Shown: positions 22,770-34,828 of the stretch, in pieces | Layout: each line of letters starts with the position of its first letter | Numbering within the stretch: the first letter of the stretch is position 1 | Assembly (NCBI GenBank): GCA_021521415.1 | Contig: JAIQDT010002855.1 | Coordinates: forward strand, 154,404 to 218,403 | DNA: 64,000 nt | Direction of reading: 5' to 3' | Origin: Bidens hawaiensis | Taxonomy: Eukaryota; Streptophyta; Magnoliopsida; Asterales; Asteraceae | Notes under the pieces: model-generated | What the model saw: the letters and a program-made list of their open reading frames with translations, nothing else | Database searches by the model: none | Told to the model about the DNA's origin: nothing | Program-made: the position numbers and the translations under genes

Positions 22770-24922
22770 GAGTTTTTTTACCAAATTAGGGAGTAGGAAA
22801 AAATTAATTATCAAAAGAGGTGAAATAAAAGTTATTTACCAAATTAGGTTTTTTAATTACTTTTTCACTTAATTTTATTGTACTCCGTGTGCCTAGGGGT
22901 GTTCTTCGGGTTTCGGGTTTTTCGGGTCGGGTTCTTCGGGTTTCAAAGTTTTAAGTCTTGATCTGAAACTCAACCCAAATCTCTCACGGGTTTTTCGGGT
23001 TCGGGTTTTTTGGGATTGGGTTAATCGGGTTTCCAGTATCCGAGAAAACAAAACAAAAAACAAATTTTTTTTAAAAAACTACAATACTAAAATTAAAACA
23101 ACAATTGTTTTTTGCTCGTAAGCAAATAATCAAATAATAAACCAACATAACTTGATAAAACAATCCAAATGAAGAGTAAAACTAACTCGAACCATAATCA
23201 TCTTCAATAGGACGTGATTTGGTTGTTCGATTGCTATTAGTAATAAACGGAAAACATAAATTAACAATAAACAATCGATCTTTAATAGTTGTAATAATAA
23301 CAATCGATTAGGATTAAATTCTGATAACGTTAGTGGCTAAGACTAAGCCAATTATACCTAAAAATATATTTAATTTCAAACCTAAAAGTTTATTCGGGTT
23401 TACCCGAAACCTATAAATCAAACCTGAATACCAACCCGAATTACTTCAGTTCGGGTTCAGGTTAGTCTTTTCTCGGGTTCAGGTTTTTTCACGTCAGGTT
23501 AGTTTGGGTTCGGATACGTGTTTTTTCGGGTTGGGTTTCGGGTAAAAGTGACAGCCCTACGTGTACCCCACATTCACCATCTAATCCCCCCCCCCCACCA
23601 CCCACCCACCGAAGTTCACCATCTAGCTTCACCGTCTAATTTATTTTATTTAATTTTCATTTATTTTTAGTCTAGTTGCATTTTCATTTATTTTTAATTT
23701 ATCTCCTTTAGGTCGCCGACCATCACCATCTTCGTCGCCGTGCCGGCCATGATCATCATCGGAGTTCAGATCGTCCTTCTACCTCTCTCCGCTTTGTCGG
23801 TTTCCTGTCTGATTTTATATTTTCACTTTTTATCAAAACTTCTTTTTTGTACATAAATGAATTAATTCTATTGAATGGATCTTAGCTTATAGCAACCTAA
23901 GTCCAGATGCTTGGTTTCAAAGTGGACATTATAACCAATTTCAAAATGGTAATACTAGGGATAATCCTTTATATTTAGTACTAACCACTGATGTACAAAC
24001 AATAGAATTAATTTATGTTAAACTGATTCGGTATTCTATTGATTAGAGCTTTAACCAAGGATAAACAATTATAATTTTTTGTTGCAGTGAACATATATAT
24101 TGAAATAGCTTGAATTAGGGATGAGATCGGGATCATACTCGTACCTGTACCCGAAAGTACTTGTACCTAAAATCAGTAAATCTTGGTACCCATACATGTA
24201 CCCGAATTATATGGTACGGGTACGGGTACGGGTACAAGTACTTTGGGTACGGTACTCGCTTTGGTACCTCTTTATTCTTATTTTTATAAAAAAATCTCCA
24301 CTAAAATAGGTAACGGTACGATACCGATAATCAATTATCTATAATACCAAAACCGTAATACCGTAACCAAAACTAAAAATGAAACAAATCAGTCATAATA
24401 TAAAATCCATTCCCTTTTCCTTTTTTTAGTTTATTGCTTCCTCAATTTCTATAAAAAAAAACAAGAGAGAAAATTAATACATGTTGTTTAATTATATGCA
24501 CAATTATACATACATGAAATAAAAATATATGAATACACAATATATGAATATAAACATATAAATTGAGAATGAATATATTCAACTAATATATATTATGTTT
24601 TGAAGATCCCGCTTGAATACAAATTGAAATTTATCACACTGGAGAAATGAGGAGAGAGAGGGAGATAGAATGACGATATGAACTCCGACGATGATCATGG
24701 CCCGCGCAGCGGAACTGAAGATGGTGATGACCGGCGGCCTAAACTCCGATGGTGAACTCCGATGATGATCATGGCCGGCAGGGATGGAGGTTAGATGGTG
24801 AATGTACGGCGCACAAGGAAATAAATGAAAAAGTAATAAAAACCTAATTTGATAAATAACTTTCATTTCATCTATTTTGATAATTAATTTATCCCTACTC
24901 CCTAGTTTGGTAAAAAGAACTC
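22770..24922. mobile_element. Mutator-like element (non-autonomous), TSD ACTGTTAAG
   Basis: A perfect 9-bp duplication ACTGTTAAG flanks the element (22761-22769 and 24923-24931), the length typical of Mutator-like elements. The ends are inverted: left GAGTTTTTTTACC with CCAAATTAGGGAGTAGG, right its near reverse complement. Similarity runs over about 110 bp and resumes inside (left about 23570-23810, right about 24640-24830), giving long TIRs with GC-rich GGCCATGATCATCATCGGAG blocks. No transposase ORF is present. A MITE (22894-23559) is nested in the left TIR. Around 24121-24365 lies a low-complexity tract of GGTACGGGTAC-type repeats. Confidence 0.85.
22894..23559. mobile_element. hAT-like MITE nested in the MULE TIR
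   Basis: Starts TAGGGGTGTTC and ends GACAGCCCTA, which are imperfect inverted ends. Flanked by CGTGTGCC (22886-22893) and CGTGTACC (23560-23567), an 8-bp duplication with one mismatch, as expected for hAT elements. The interior is full of TTCGGGTT/CGGGTTTCGGG phrases at both ends around an AT-rich centre. Confidence 0.7.
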
Positions 24923-24931
24923 ACTGTTAAG

Positions 24932-25581
24932 TGCATGTATGCGTGATAGTTTTAAGTTGAGTTATTTATGTCAAGTATTGCGCTTTACTTATTTATTAGT
25001 TTATATCCATAATATATGGTAAAGTTAAAATATAAATAGAGACAAAAATAAAAAGTGTGAGAATGATTTACGATCACACAAAAAACCCCTAAAAAATTGT
25101 CAAATATAATAATAACTTAAAAATGAAAACAATTTAAAAAACAAAATGTTTCCCCCATCATTCCAATTTAAAAAAAAACGACAAAAAAACACAATGTCAA
25201 GAAAAAAGACACAATAGATCGCAAAATATAACACAATGCCGAACAAAACGTAACACAATATTGATTAATATAACACAATATTGATTAAAGACACAATGTC
25301 AACGAAAAAAAGACACAATCTATGACGAATATAACAAAAAACACATTGATAAACAAAAAGACACAACGATCTTTTTTTCTCAACATTGTGTCTTTTTATA
25401 TTTTTGAACGAAAAAGACGGGAGAAACATTATGTTTTTTTTTTTACTTTTTTTTATTTCTTTTTAAATTTTGAGTTACGATTTTTTTTATTAATTTTTTT
25501 AAGGATTCTGTTTTTTCCACAAATCTTTCTTATTCTTCTCACTTTTGTTTTCATTTGTTGAATAACCTGAACTCCATAATA
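24932..25581. other. Spacer with ACACAAT-rich tract
   Basis: No gene supported. From about 25170 to 25395 the phrases ACACAATGTC, ACACAATATT and GACACAAT recur irregularly. A T-rich tract follows (25430-25515). The 79-codon ORF at 25322-25561 is low-complexity Phe-rich and not credible. Confidence 0.5.
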
Positions 25582-26012
25582 TAATACAATATTTTTCACT
25601 TAATAAAAAGATGTTATTAATTGTACATAAAAGATGTTAGCAATTGGTTTTCTGGCTCAATCGCATGAGAGTGATGGTTAAGGCGAGGGATTTTAAGGTT
25701 TCGTGTTCGAAACCTGACTCAAGTGGGTCGTATCACAGTGGTGGGTTTCCTCCTTGACAATGTTTTTGGATGGGTCAGACTTGAAGCGTCAAAATCAAAT
25801 ACAATATTTTTCACTTAATAAAAAGATTATATTAATTGCACATAAAAGATGTTAGCAATTGGTTTTCTGGCTCAATCGCATGAGAGTGATGGTTAAGGCG
25901 AGGGATTTTAAGGTTTCATGTTCGAAACATGACTCAAGTGGGTCGTATCACAGTGGTGAGTTTCCTCCTTGACGGTGTTTTTGAACGAGTCAGACTTGAA
26001 GCGTCAAAATCA
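25582..26012 (+). mobile_element. Tandem duplication (2 x 216 bp) of a SINE-like unit
   Basis: Unit 1 starts at 25582 and unit 2 at 25798 (AATACAATATTTTTCACTTA). They are about 93% identical by eye. Each unit holds a perfect pol III A box TGGCTCAATCG (25653-25663 in unit 1) and, about 50 bp later, a near-perfect B box TGTTCGAAACC (25704-25714), so the head is tRNA-derived. Unit 2 has TGTTCGAAACA, which weakens its B box. The units end in a GACTTGAAGCGTCAAAATCA tail without poly(A). No full cloverleaf forms. Confidence 0.6.
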
Positions 26013-26258
26013 ATATGAATGGTTAAAACCCGTATAAGGAAGACTCACTCAAGTATTGAAAATGGTTTTAAATGCAATTAAAAAAATAATTGTACACACC
26101 TTCAGAATGGGCTGGGTCCACAAGAAAAAAACATATTTACGAACTATGTGCTAGGCCTGGCCTAACTAAACAAAGTTTGAACTTGTGGCCCAAATAGTTC
26201 ACCGTTATTAATGATTAACCCTAAACAGCACCAGTCTCATGTTTTGACTTTCACTTGA

Positions 26259-27504
26259 ATGGCAGAGCTTGCACTTGATGTGGTTGAACAGATACTTGTA
26301 CGATTGGATGTGGAAGATCTAATAAGATGCAAGAGCGTGTGCAAGTCGTTGCAATCTTTTATATCCAGTCCTCGTTTTGTCAAAGCTCACTTGCACCACG
26401 CTTACAAGAGTGATCATGACAATCAACAACTTGGACACCGAAGGATCTGCCTTGAAGTCATTCCAATGAAGACAGTTGGTTTCAATTGGACTGCATTCAT
26501 ATAGTTGGTTCTTGTAATGGTTTGGTATGCGTTTCCCCTACATCTGTCGAGCTTGTAGTAACCAATCCTTCAACTAGGGAACACAGGAAACTGCCAACGC
26601 CGCCCTTTCGGCCTCATATGCACAAAATTGCATGGATCAGGCAAGTAGTATGTTGGGGTTTTGGTTATGATTCCTCTACAAATGATTACAAGGTTATTGC
26701 TGGCTTCATGAAAAACCTTGATTCAAAGCGGACACACTTTTATGTGTTAACATTGAAATCAAGTAGTACTTGGAAAGTTATTGGCGAAGTGAAGTATCGT
26801 ATTTATGCGAGTAGAACTGGTATCTTATGTAGTGGGGCCCTTCACTGGTTCATGACTCGTAAAAAGCGCAAGAAAGTAATAATTTCATTGGATTTATCTA
26901 CAGAGGAATTTAAAGAAACCCCCCTACCGGATGTTGATATGTTATATGAGTATAATTGCTTTCACAGACTGGGGGTTTTAGAAGAATGTCTGTGCATATA
27001 TTCAAATGCTTCCCCTTCATCTACTAACAAATGGGTAATGAAAAACAACAAGTGGGAACTATACATTAATGATCATTGTCAAAACAAGTATGATGTTGCA
27101 CATTACTTGCCAATTGATTCACAAATGACGAGTGGTGATAGTGACATAGTGTTGAGGATGGTATTCGTGTGCCTGCCAATGGGATCTATATTCGTGCTAG
27201 TATATTTGTAAAGAGCCTCGTATCTCCACATTTCCATGCTAATGATAATAATTGTCATTGTGAGGAACAAAGAATGAATGCCAAGGTTCAATCTAAGCGT
27301 CTCCTCTTTTAATACACATGCGCGCACACACACATACACATGTATATGTTGATGCTAATTTGTCTTATATATTGTTTGTGTATACATGCAATGCTGCATG
27401 GGCAGGAAGTTACTGAGAGTGTTGAAAGCGGTCACAAGGGCCACATAAGAAAAAGGAAGCGGAAGAGGAGCAAGAGGTCTTGTACGCATAAAAACCCTCG
27501 TTAA
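26259..27504 (+). pseudogene. F-box protein gene (FBA type), two frameshifts
   Basis: The ATG at 26259 opens an N-terminal F-box (about residues 4-45: LDVVEQILVRLDVEDLIRCK, then VCKSLQSFI). F-box proteins are substrate receptors of SCF ubiquitin ligases. This frame stops at 26504, but the frame from 26486 continues at once with the FBA-type signature IVGSCNGLVC, then NPSTRE, WGFGYD and DYKVIAGF. That frame stops at 27211. From about 27151 a third frame continues sensibly (DGIRVPANGIYIRASIFVKS) to a donor AAG/GTTCAA at 27286. A phase-matched acceptor GGCAG/GAAG at 27405 gives a basic tail (KRKRKRSKRS) and the stop at 27502-27504. Two single-base shifts in an otherwise full-length gene imply a recent pseudogene, or base-call errors in a real gene. 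Family and domains are certain. The substrate is unknown. Confidence 0.75.
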
Positions 27505-27540
27505 TACGTAATTGGGACTTGTTGAATATAAATTTATTTG

Positions 27541-28170
27541 ATGGTTATATATGTTTTGTTATCGAACACTAATAAATTGCGAGATGTGTTTTAATTTAAT
27601 GAATAAATAACACGAACAAGGCTTTGTTTATATTCATTTGTTAAGGAAATAACGTGTTCACCAATGGTTCATAAACAAGGCTTTGTTTACGTTTGTGTAT
27701 TTAAAAAAGGAACACTTTTGTTCGTTTGTTTAAAATCTAAACGAACATAACTGAACAAAGATAAACGGGCATAAATTAACATATATGAACAAATGTAAAT
27801 GAACACAAACAAATATAAATAAAAACACTTAAATGAACACAAATAAACAAATACAAAACCTTTAAGTAGACGACCCATCAGGATAATATTTAATTATTTT
27901 TTATTAATACATAAACGAATATAAATAAATTGACATAAACGAACATAAATAAAATATTAATAAACGAACATAAACTAATGTTCATGAACATAAATGAACG
28001 AACGACACATGTATTCATGTTTGTTCTTTTAATTTAACAGACACAATTTTTTTGTTCATGTCCGTCCGTCCGTCCATCCGTTTATTAATTAAATGAACAT
28101 AAACGAACTTTCTGCTGAACGGTTTATGAATAGTTTATCGAACATTCGGTTTATTTAAAGTACTTGCAAA
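27541..28170. repeat. Degenerate CGAACATAAA-rich repeat
   Basis: Dozens of loose copies of AACGAACATAAA and its complement (GTTTATGTTCGTT) fill this stretch, with GGCTTTGTTTA phrases repeated at about 27620 and 27680. A related tract lies at 58095-58450. It could be a MITE family with inverted arms. Ends were not fixed and no gene was seen. Confidence 0.4.
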
Positions 28171-30330
28171 AAATGTGAGAGTTCTAGCAAAAAAAATGGA
28201 CGATACGTTTTTTAAAATACAAAACCAATTTTAGATGGTCACTTATTTGTGGGTACCCTTTTGGGCCGGCCAACCCAAATCACTAAAACATTATTATTTT
28301 TTTTCAACAAAAAGTTCAAAATGTCCATCCATATCCATAGTAACTAGTATTTTTCCTGTTTGGTGGATGAGAACATCAACATAGAAATGTGACGAATACA
28401 TTAATTCAGTAGCATGAATGAGTTATAGATGAGATGCTGAGATCGTAGTAAACAGTAAGTACATGAATGGTTGTGTTTGACGTATTAACTTGTATCTTTT
28501 GGGTTTATTTATTGCTTCACTATCTAATAGTGAATGGGTTGTATGCTTTTACCTTACCGAACGTTAGACATCATAAATACATATGGTATATCTATATTTG
28601 ATTGAAATCATTATACCCATCCACCATGCCATAATGCCATAACTATCGATAGTGTTTGTCGGCTCATATTAAAATACTTCAAATTACGATATTAGTATTT
28701 GCTTATGATTAAAGTACAACACAGACCACACTAAAAGCACCACAACACAACAAAACAGTAACTGCTACAAGATGAAAGCGTGTTACAACTTTCAAATAAA
28801 AATTTCAACCAATAATCATGTATGGTAATACACATGTAGTGCTACAAACAACTAGACCGTCAGATAAAAAGAAAAAAAAAACCCATGAAAATGTGAAATA
28901 ACATTAAGTGATATTGAGGGCCAACTGGACCAATACATGGTGTGCATAACAAATTCCATCACTAGTTCTTTGAATATAAAACATTAAGCGATATTCAGGG
29001 TCAACTGTATGTTAATATTTTGAGGTCAAATAATATATTTTGAGTGATGTGTAATTTAAAGCATGCCTATAATCCGAAAAAAAAAAAAGATAAAGATGTC
29101 CACATTATAATACAAATGGATGTCCATTATTGCTACAACATTTATTTATCTTCACCAAAATAATATAAGGATCACAAATAAAATCCACTTAGAACATTTC
29201 CACAAACTTCATCATCTTTAGAGTCCTTCCGATCACCATCACCCCTCGGAACCACCTCTATAGAATTAACATCCACCATATCGACCTCCATTCCGTATAT
29301 ATGGAATTAACGAACTTGTTATGCATGTATGTTCTTGTTTATTCTCTTGACCCGTTAAGCAGTTTTGTGACCCGTTGAGAAGTTTGGTGACCCGTTAAGC
29401 AGTTTGGTGCAGCAATTCAAAGAAATCATAGCAATGTGTTGCAATCCAAACACCACTGCTATACTTTTTTTCCCGCCATCGTCTCATCAGTCCATATGCC
29501 TACACGGGTAACTTTGACCATCAACATCCCATACACCGTATCCCAAATTGCTATTACTCCCTTAACCCATGTTCCTGTATCCCAAATTGCTATTACTCCT
29601 CAACCCATGTTCCGTCATTATATTTGATATTCACTTATCTCTCTGATCCAGTTACTCGTGGCAGAATTTGACTATATATATCTTTGGATTTCAATACCCA
29701 TCCTGTGGACAGGTTGCTTAATGTCATAATAAACAATCATTTTTTTTTTGACAATCTAAATGAAAACATCCCATCTTAATAATCTTCAAAAAATCTTGTA
29801 TTTTTACCACAAAATTGTCCTGTTTCTTTACCATCCTGTCATTGACTAGATTCGTGAGTTGGAAATCCAGTTATCTTCTTACCTGAGTCATCAATGAAAG
29901 AAGTAAAAGTTAGTTTTCATCTCGAAAGATCTAGCTTTGACTATTTTAAGGTCAACTTATCAACCCCTATGGCTATCCTCCATCCCAGCCAGCCTGATAT
30001 CCCTATGACCAAAGATTTCAAAATTGGAAATTAATAAAAAATGGTGTTAACTGGATTATGTTGCCTATTGGTATAATCCTTAAAGCGCTCAAGGAATAGA
30101 ACTTGTCAATTTTCAAGGAATATGAGAAATATATTGATTATTGAATGAAAGCTACACATTTCAAATTCATCTAAATATCTTGATTATACCTTGACGACTG
30201 GACCCCAACCTCTACATCTCCAAGACATTGAGAATGTGAATCTTGCATAGCTCGAGTTGCTGCATCTCTTCTTCCTGACCCAGGTGCTTGATTTATGCTG
30301 GTCTACAAATAAGATGATCGATCAAGCAGT
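28171..30330. other. Intergenic stretch, nothing recognised
   Basis: No convincing ORF, TE ends or RNA gene. At 29348-29405 the phrase GACCCGTTAAGCAGTTTGGTG occurs as three imperfect copies. Two copies of CCCAAATTGCTATTACTCC lie at 29541 and 29580. Confidence 0.4.
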
Positions 30331-30342
30331 TAACTTGCCACA

Positions 30343-31150
30343 TCAGCACTCATATATATACTTCTGAAGAAACACGGATCTACTCCCCTTGACGGGGGGT
30401 CCTAGATCCAATGAGTCAACAGGGTAGGATACAGTTAACTGCCAATACGATATGAACTCAATTGCCCAAAGTCCAGTGATGAAGACCTGCAAAACAGACA
30501 CCGTGAGCTTGTTACGGGAAGGACAAGAGGGGGGTCTTCCCGTAACCACCCTCCGGCGTGAGAATAAGTACAGTTCTGACGAAGATAATGCACTTAAGTA
30601 AATAGTGATAGCACAGTGGGAGTGAATGAATACCTCATGATGATTGAGAGGGTATTTATAGCCGAAGGGTGTGGGGAAGTGATTGGGCCAGTTGTCCGTC
30701 TAGAAGATGCTCTTATAACCGTCTGGACATGTGTCCTCATACGATAGGCTCAGTCTATACGTTGCATGTGCATGTATAACAACCTGTACACGTGTCCTTA
30801 TCTGATAGGGTGGAATACACCCCTGGCCATGTGCACAGTTATAACGGCCTTGCCATGTGTCCTTCTCTGATTATCTTAGGAATCACGTATTGCTCAAGAA
30901 AGCATCTTGGAAAGTCTTCTAGAAGGTAATTAGTTATTGACAGTTGTCCCAGAGCATTATTTCGTGTTCATTTACACGGAATGATATTCCTTCTTGCGGA
31001 TGACCTTTGAGGGTGCCAGGATGTTTCCGCATGTGCCATGATGCCTTCCTCAGATGATTTATGCGGATAGTTCATATGTCCCGCGAGTGCCTTATGAGGG
31101 ACTTCTGGTTGACCCGTGGGTAGCACTTAAGGATATTTGAGTCTTTTTGG
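30343..31150 (-). repeat. Probable LTR remnant with TATA box
   Basis: Read on the minus strand, CTATAAATACCC (complement of about 30650-30662) is a good TATA box. It is followed by a leader-like stretch and then alternating ACACGTGTCC/GACATGTGTCC phrases upstream (30725-30865 on plus). This layout resembles the U3/R of plant gypsy LTRs of the Tat/Athila type. TG/CA ends and target duplication could not be fixed. Confidence 0.35.
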
Positions 31151-31174
31151 TATCCAACCTCTATAACTTCTAAT

Positions 31175-31180
<6 letters not shown>

Positions 31181-31227
<47 letters not shown>

Positions 31228-31228
31228 T
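31181..31228. repeat. (AT)n microsatellite
   Basis: About 48 bp of TA repeats with one TG interruption at 31214. Confidence 0.95.
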
Positions 31229-31466
31229 GGTGAAGGTCTGGTGTTGTTGAGGGGTGTATACCCCTTAGCCTAAGCCTATCAAAATGAAACGTTTTGTGTG
31301 ATTGTGTACGTTGAAGATGAAACCATAACATAGTCTGGTTAGAGTGAGAGATTAGGACTCTTCAAATTTGAAGATTGCGATAGCCAAAATACATAAAAGT
31401 CATTGTTCCAAAAAAAAATTAATATAATATGTGTTTCCTTCGTATCGACTTAGATATATTTATTTA

Positions 31467-34400
31467 TCTATTTATAATATAACATTTACGGGAGAATTGT
31501 GCAGTCAACTATTACGGTTTTTCTTCCACCGCCTTCCCACATAATTATAAATCCTAATTTGATCAGACTTTGCCTACTGTTGCCGGGTTCGTCTTTGGAA
31601 CCCTAGGTGACGTTAGAGTTTCTGATGTAAAACCCTAAATCATCTGTGACAATTTTTTTTTTTTGGGGGAGGGATGTGTTTTCTTGCTGTTTGTTGAACC
31701 CTCATGGTCGTCGTTGCCGGCGGCCATGTTGTCGGTTTTTCTTGTTGTTGAAAGTATGATTTCCTCCATTCCTTTTAAGGAGAGCTCGATTTCCCGGTTA
31801 CTTTTGGTGGGGGTGGAGGGGTCTGTGTTGGGTGTCCAATGGCGATGTCTGTCATTGTTTTCTATGGTTAACGGTTGTGATGATGTTCCGTATTATGGCG
31901 TGGCAACCTATTTGTTGCGTGTCTGATCCTTGGTTAACAACCCCGTTTCAAATTTATGAATTTGGGCTGCGTTGTTAGTTTTAAAGTCGCGATTTTGCAA
32001 AATTTAGTCTATATTTGATTTGGTTTGCCTCTTCTTTGTGTGTTGTAGTTCACATGCTCCTGCTAATGCATTGTACTCTGAAACACGCGATTCATTTTGT
32101 TTTGCTATTAAAATACAAATCACAGTAGCTTGGATTTTGGAAATTTTAAAATGTGAATTTGGTTGATAGTGCTACTTTTATCATGTTGGTTGATAGTGTG
32201 GCTTAATATGTGCAGGTAAGTTTGTATTAATTGTATCATCATATATAACATTTTTGGTTGATTATTTTTAGGATCTTTTGGTTAGCCTATCAACATCTTT
32301 AGGCTTTTATAGCAGCAGAAGTTAAAGCTTACAAAAGATAATACTTGAAGAAGCTATTGTTGTGGCTTAATATGTGCATGCAAGTTTGTATATATTATAG
32401 TATGTGTATACAGTGGCGGAGCCAAAAAAAATTTTCCATGGATTCGGAAATTTTCGGTGCTTGAAAATTTTCCGGCGTAAAAGTTTTCGGGCCTAGACGA
32501 GTTGGTTCGAGTATGATAAATAGAATGCAATATCACTATTATAACCAAAGTAAATTGTCAGCATTCAATAACACATAAAATTATTATAAATTGAAAAATA
32601 TTACATATTATAATTGTTCCATACACATATCATGTTTTGAAAACGATTCTATAAATTTTTAATCTCAACTTTTAAAAAGAACTCCATTTCAATGTAACAA
32701 ATACAGAAATCATTAATATAATCGTCATCCGTCAAACAAACACTAACCTTGTTTTTTTTACTCATATGGGATTTTATTATTTGAAAATCAAGATCAAAGA
32801 AAGATGGAGAGACGCAGTGACGAAACTTAAACATTTAAGTTAGGAGGCCGAATGTATTCATGTTAGGCTTGGACTTTTGGATTAGAATAGACCCCGTCAA
32901 ATAGAGTTAATATTACTCAAACCTGATGGACAAATAAATAACAAAATCAGCGGTTGAACCAAAAACTATTAACCTGAGGTCATAATTAATTTTAGAATTC
33001 ATTATTGTATAATAATTTTGTTTACAATCTTTAAAATAAAAATAGTTCAAATAAAAGAATCTAAATCTTTTGAGTATAGTTTGCTCACTATATTAATTGA
33101 AAATAATAAAGTAAATATAAATTACATGCACTCACCGAACAAAAAAAAGTAATCAAAAGATTCAAAGAGCATGTAAAAAGGGTTAAAAGGATATGTTGGG
33201 CTTCAAAATAGCCCAAAACGCAATTAACCCTAACCAAATAATTTGATTATTCTTCTTCTTTCTCACACCACCTGCAAATCCGTAACACCTCAAACAATAA
33301 ACATGTCTTTATTTTCTACTTCTTTACCTTTTACTTACTCGGTTTTCTAAACACATCAAACATACCTTCCTTTTCTATTGCTTTCACTTTTTTTAGCGGG
33401 TTCGTTCGCCAAAAAAGAATGGGTTCGCTTGTTAATTCGATACTATTGTATATATAAAACCGAAAAATACCGGGTTCGGACGAACCCGGTGGTCAAGCTG
33501 TACCTCCGTCACCAGTGTATAATTACTGTCACTACTATATGTATTGTTGGTTGCATTTTAAGTATCTTTTTTTCCTCTAACAGTTGTATTTTTGGCGCGC
33601 AACTTATGTTGTAGTCATATTGCGGACCTGAGCCTCAAGTTAACAATTTAATATTTATACTAGACAGAAGACGAGCTTAATGAAGGGTTGACATAATGTA
33701 TAGATGCTTAAAGTTTGGAATTAAGACTTTGTTGCCTACCACAGACAATTTGGAAACTGCAATAACTATAGCTTCTAAATATAGCTTCTGATGTGCAAAA
33801 GAAGGTTTGTATGCATGTTGCTTCTTAAACCACGTCGCGACGTTTGGGTATGTCATCGTGGCGATGATGGTGGCCCGCTACTTGGCGTGGCAACTTTGGT
33901 TGCAGCCGTGGCGACGCTGAGCTACACTTTGTTCACAATGGCAATGAGTGGTGTTAATGTTTTTAAATATTTATGGTTTTGGTGACATGAGTTGATGATG
34001 ATGACCATAAGCTCATCTGGGGCAGGTTTACATGCTATTTTTGGGCATACAAACTTAACTTGGGTATCTGTTAAGAGCGTTAGTATTTGATATTTGATGT
34101 TTTGAGTCACTGAATTTGTACTTTACTTGATTTAGAAATGTCATCCATATTACTCCCACGGGTCAGTTCTGGTATGAAAACGGTCGATGTTTGGAGTGTT
34201 TGATAATGGTCAACATGCTGTGAATTAATCAGGTTCATTTCAGTTGGTGATAAGGGTATTTTTGGAAATTGTGGCAAATTGTTTTTTGGTTGATAACGGG
34301 TCATACCGAGACTTTGGACTATATCAAGACACATACTTTGGAATATATGCTTAAAGTAAAAGTTTGGGGATGTTTGCTTGCTACAAGTTTGACACTTTTG

Positions 34401-34610
34401 TAAACCTCTTTTTAGCTTAGGATGTTAAGCAATATGTTGTAATGCTAATTGCTACAACGTTTCGGATTCAATGTTTACTTTGATATGTAATGTTTACTTT
34501 TATGTGTCTAAATACCTAGCTTTTAGTAGCATAATGGTTGGGAACTGTTTTGAGTGACCGGCCGACCTTGTGTCACGTCCACGCTGCAACGCGTGGGGTT
34601 TGAAAACTAG
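31467..34610 (+). mobile_element. Probable Helitron, 3' end clear
   Basis: The plus strand ends with hairpin CCACGC-TGCAAC-GCGTGG, then GGTTTGAAAACTAG at 34610 and host T at 34611, a canonical Helitron 3' terminus. The best 5' end is TCTATTTATAATATAAC at 31467 after host A; this assignment is less certain. Inside are GC-richer pieces that may be captured gene fragments (31560-31930, with an ORF at 31663-31926, and 33800-33960; both contain GGCGTGGCAAC). A separate DNA transposon (32411-33514) is nested within. There is no Rep/helicase ORF. Confidence 0.5.
32411..33514. mobile_element. Terminal-inverted-repeat element, hAT-like
   Basis: The left end CAGTGGCGGAGCC and right end CTCCGTCACCA are imperfect inverted repeats of a kind common in plant non-autonomous DNA transposons. 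GTGTATA lies on both sides (32404-32410 and 33515-33521), a 7-bp match compatible with a hAT-style duplication. Near each end sit further complementary phrases (for example TTCGGGCC against GAACCCGG). It is about 1.1 kb with no transposase ORF. Confidence 0.6.
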
Positions 34611-34828
34611 TTTATATTAAATATATATATATATAAATATATATGTAAACGTTTAACTTTCTATGGTAATATTTATTTACTAAATTTAAAACAATTATAC
34701 ATTATTATTTACCAATACTATTAAAACAATACATATACTCCATATGGCATCATTATAGGGTATCCACATAGGATGCCACCTAGATTCCATGTCACATATT
34801 ACCTTTTTTATTAATGCCCAATCACCCC

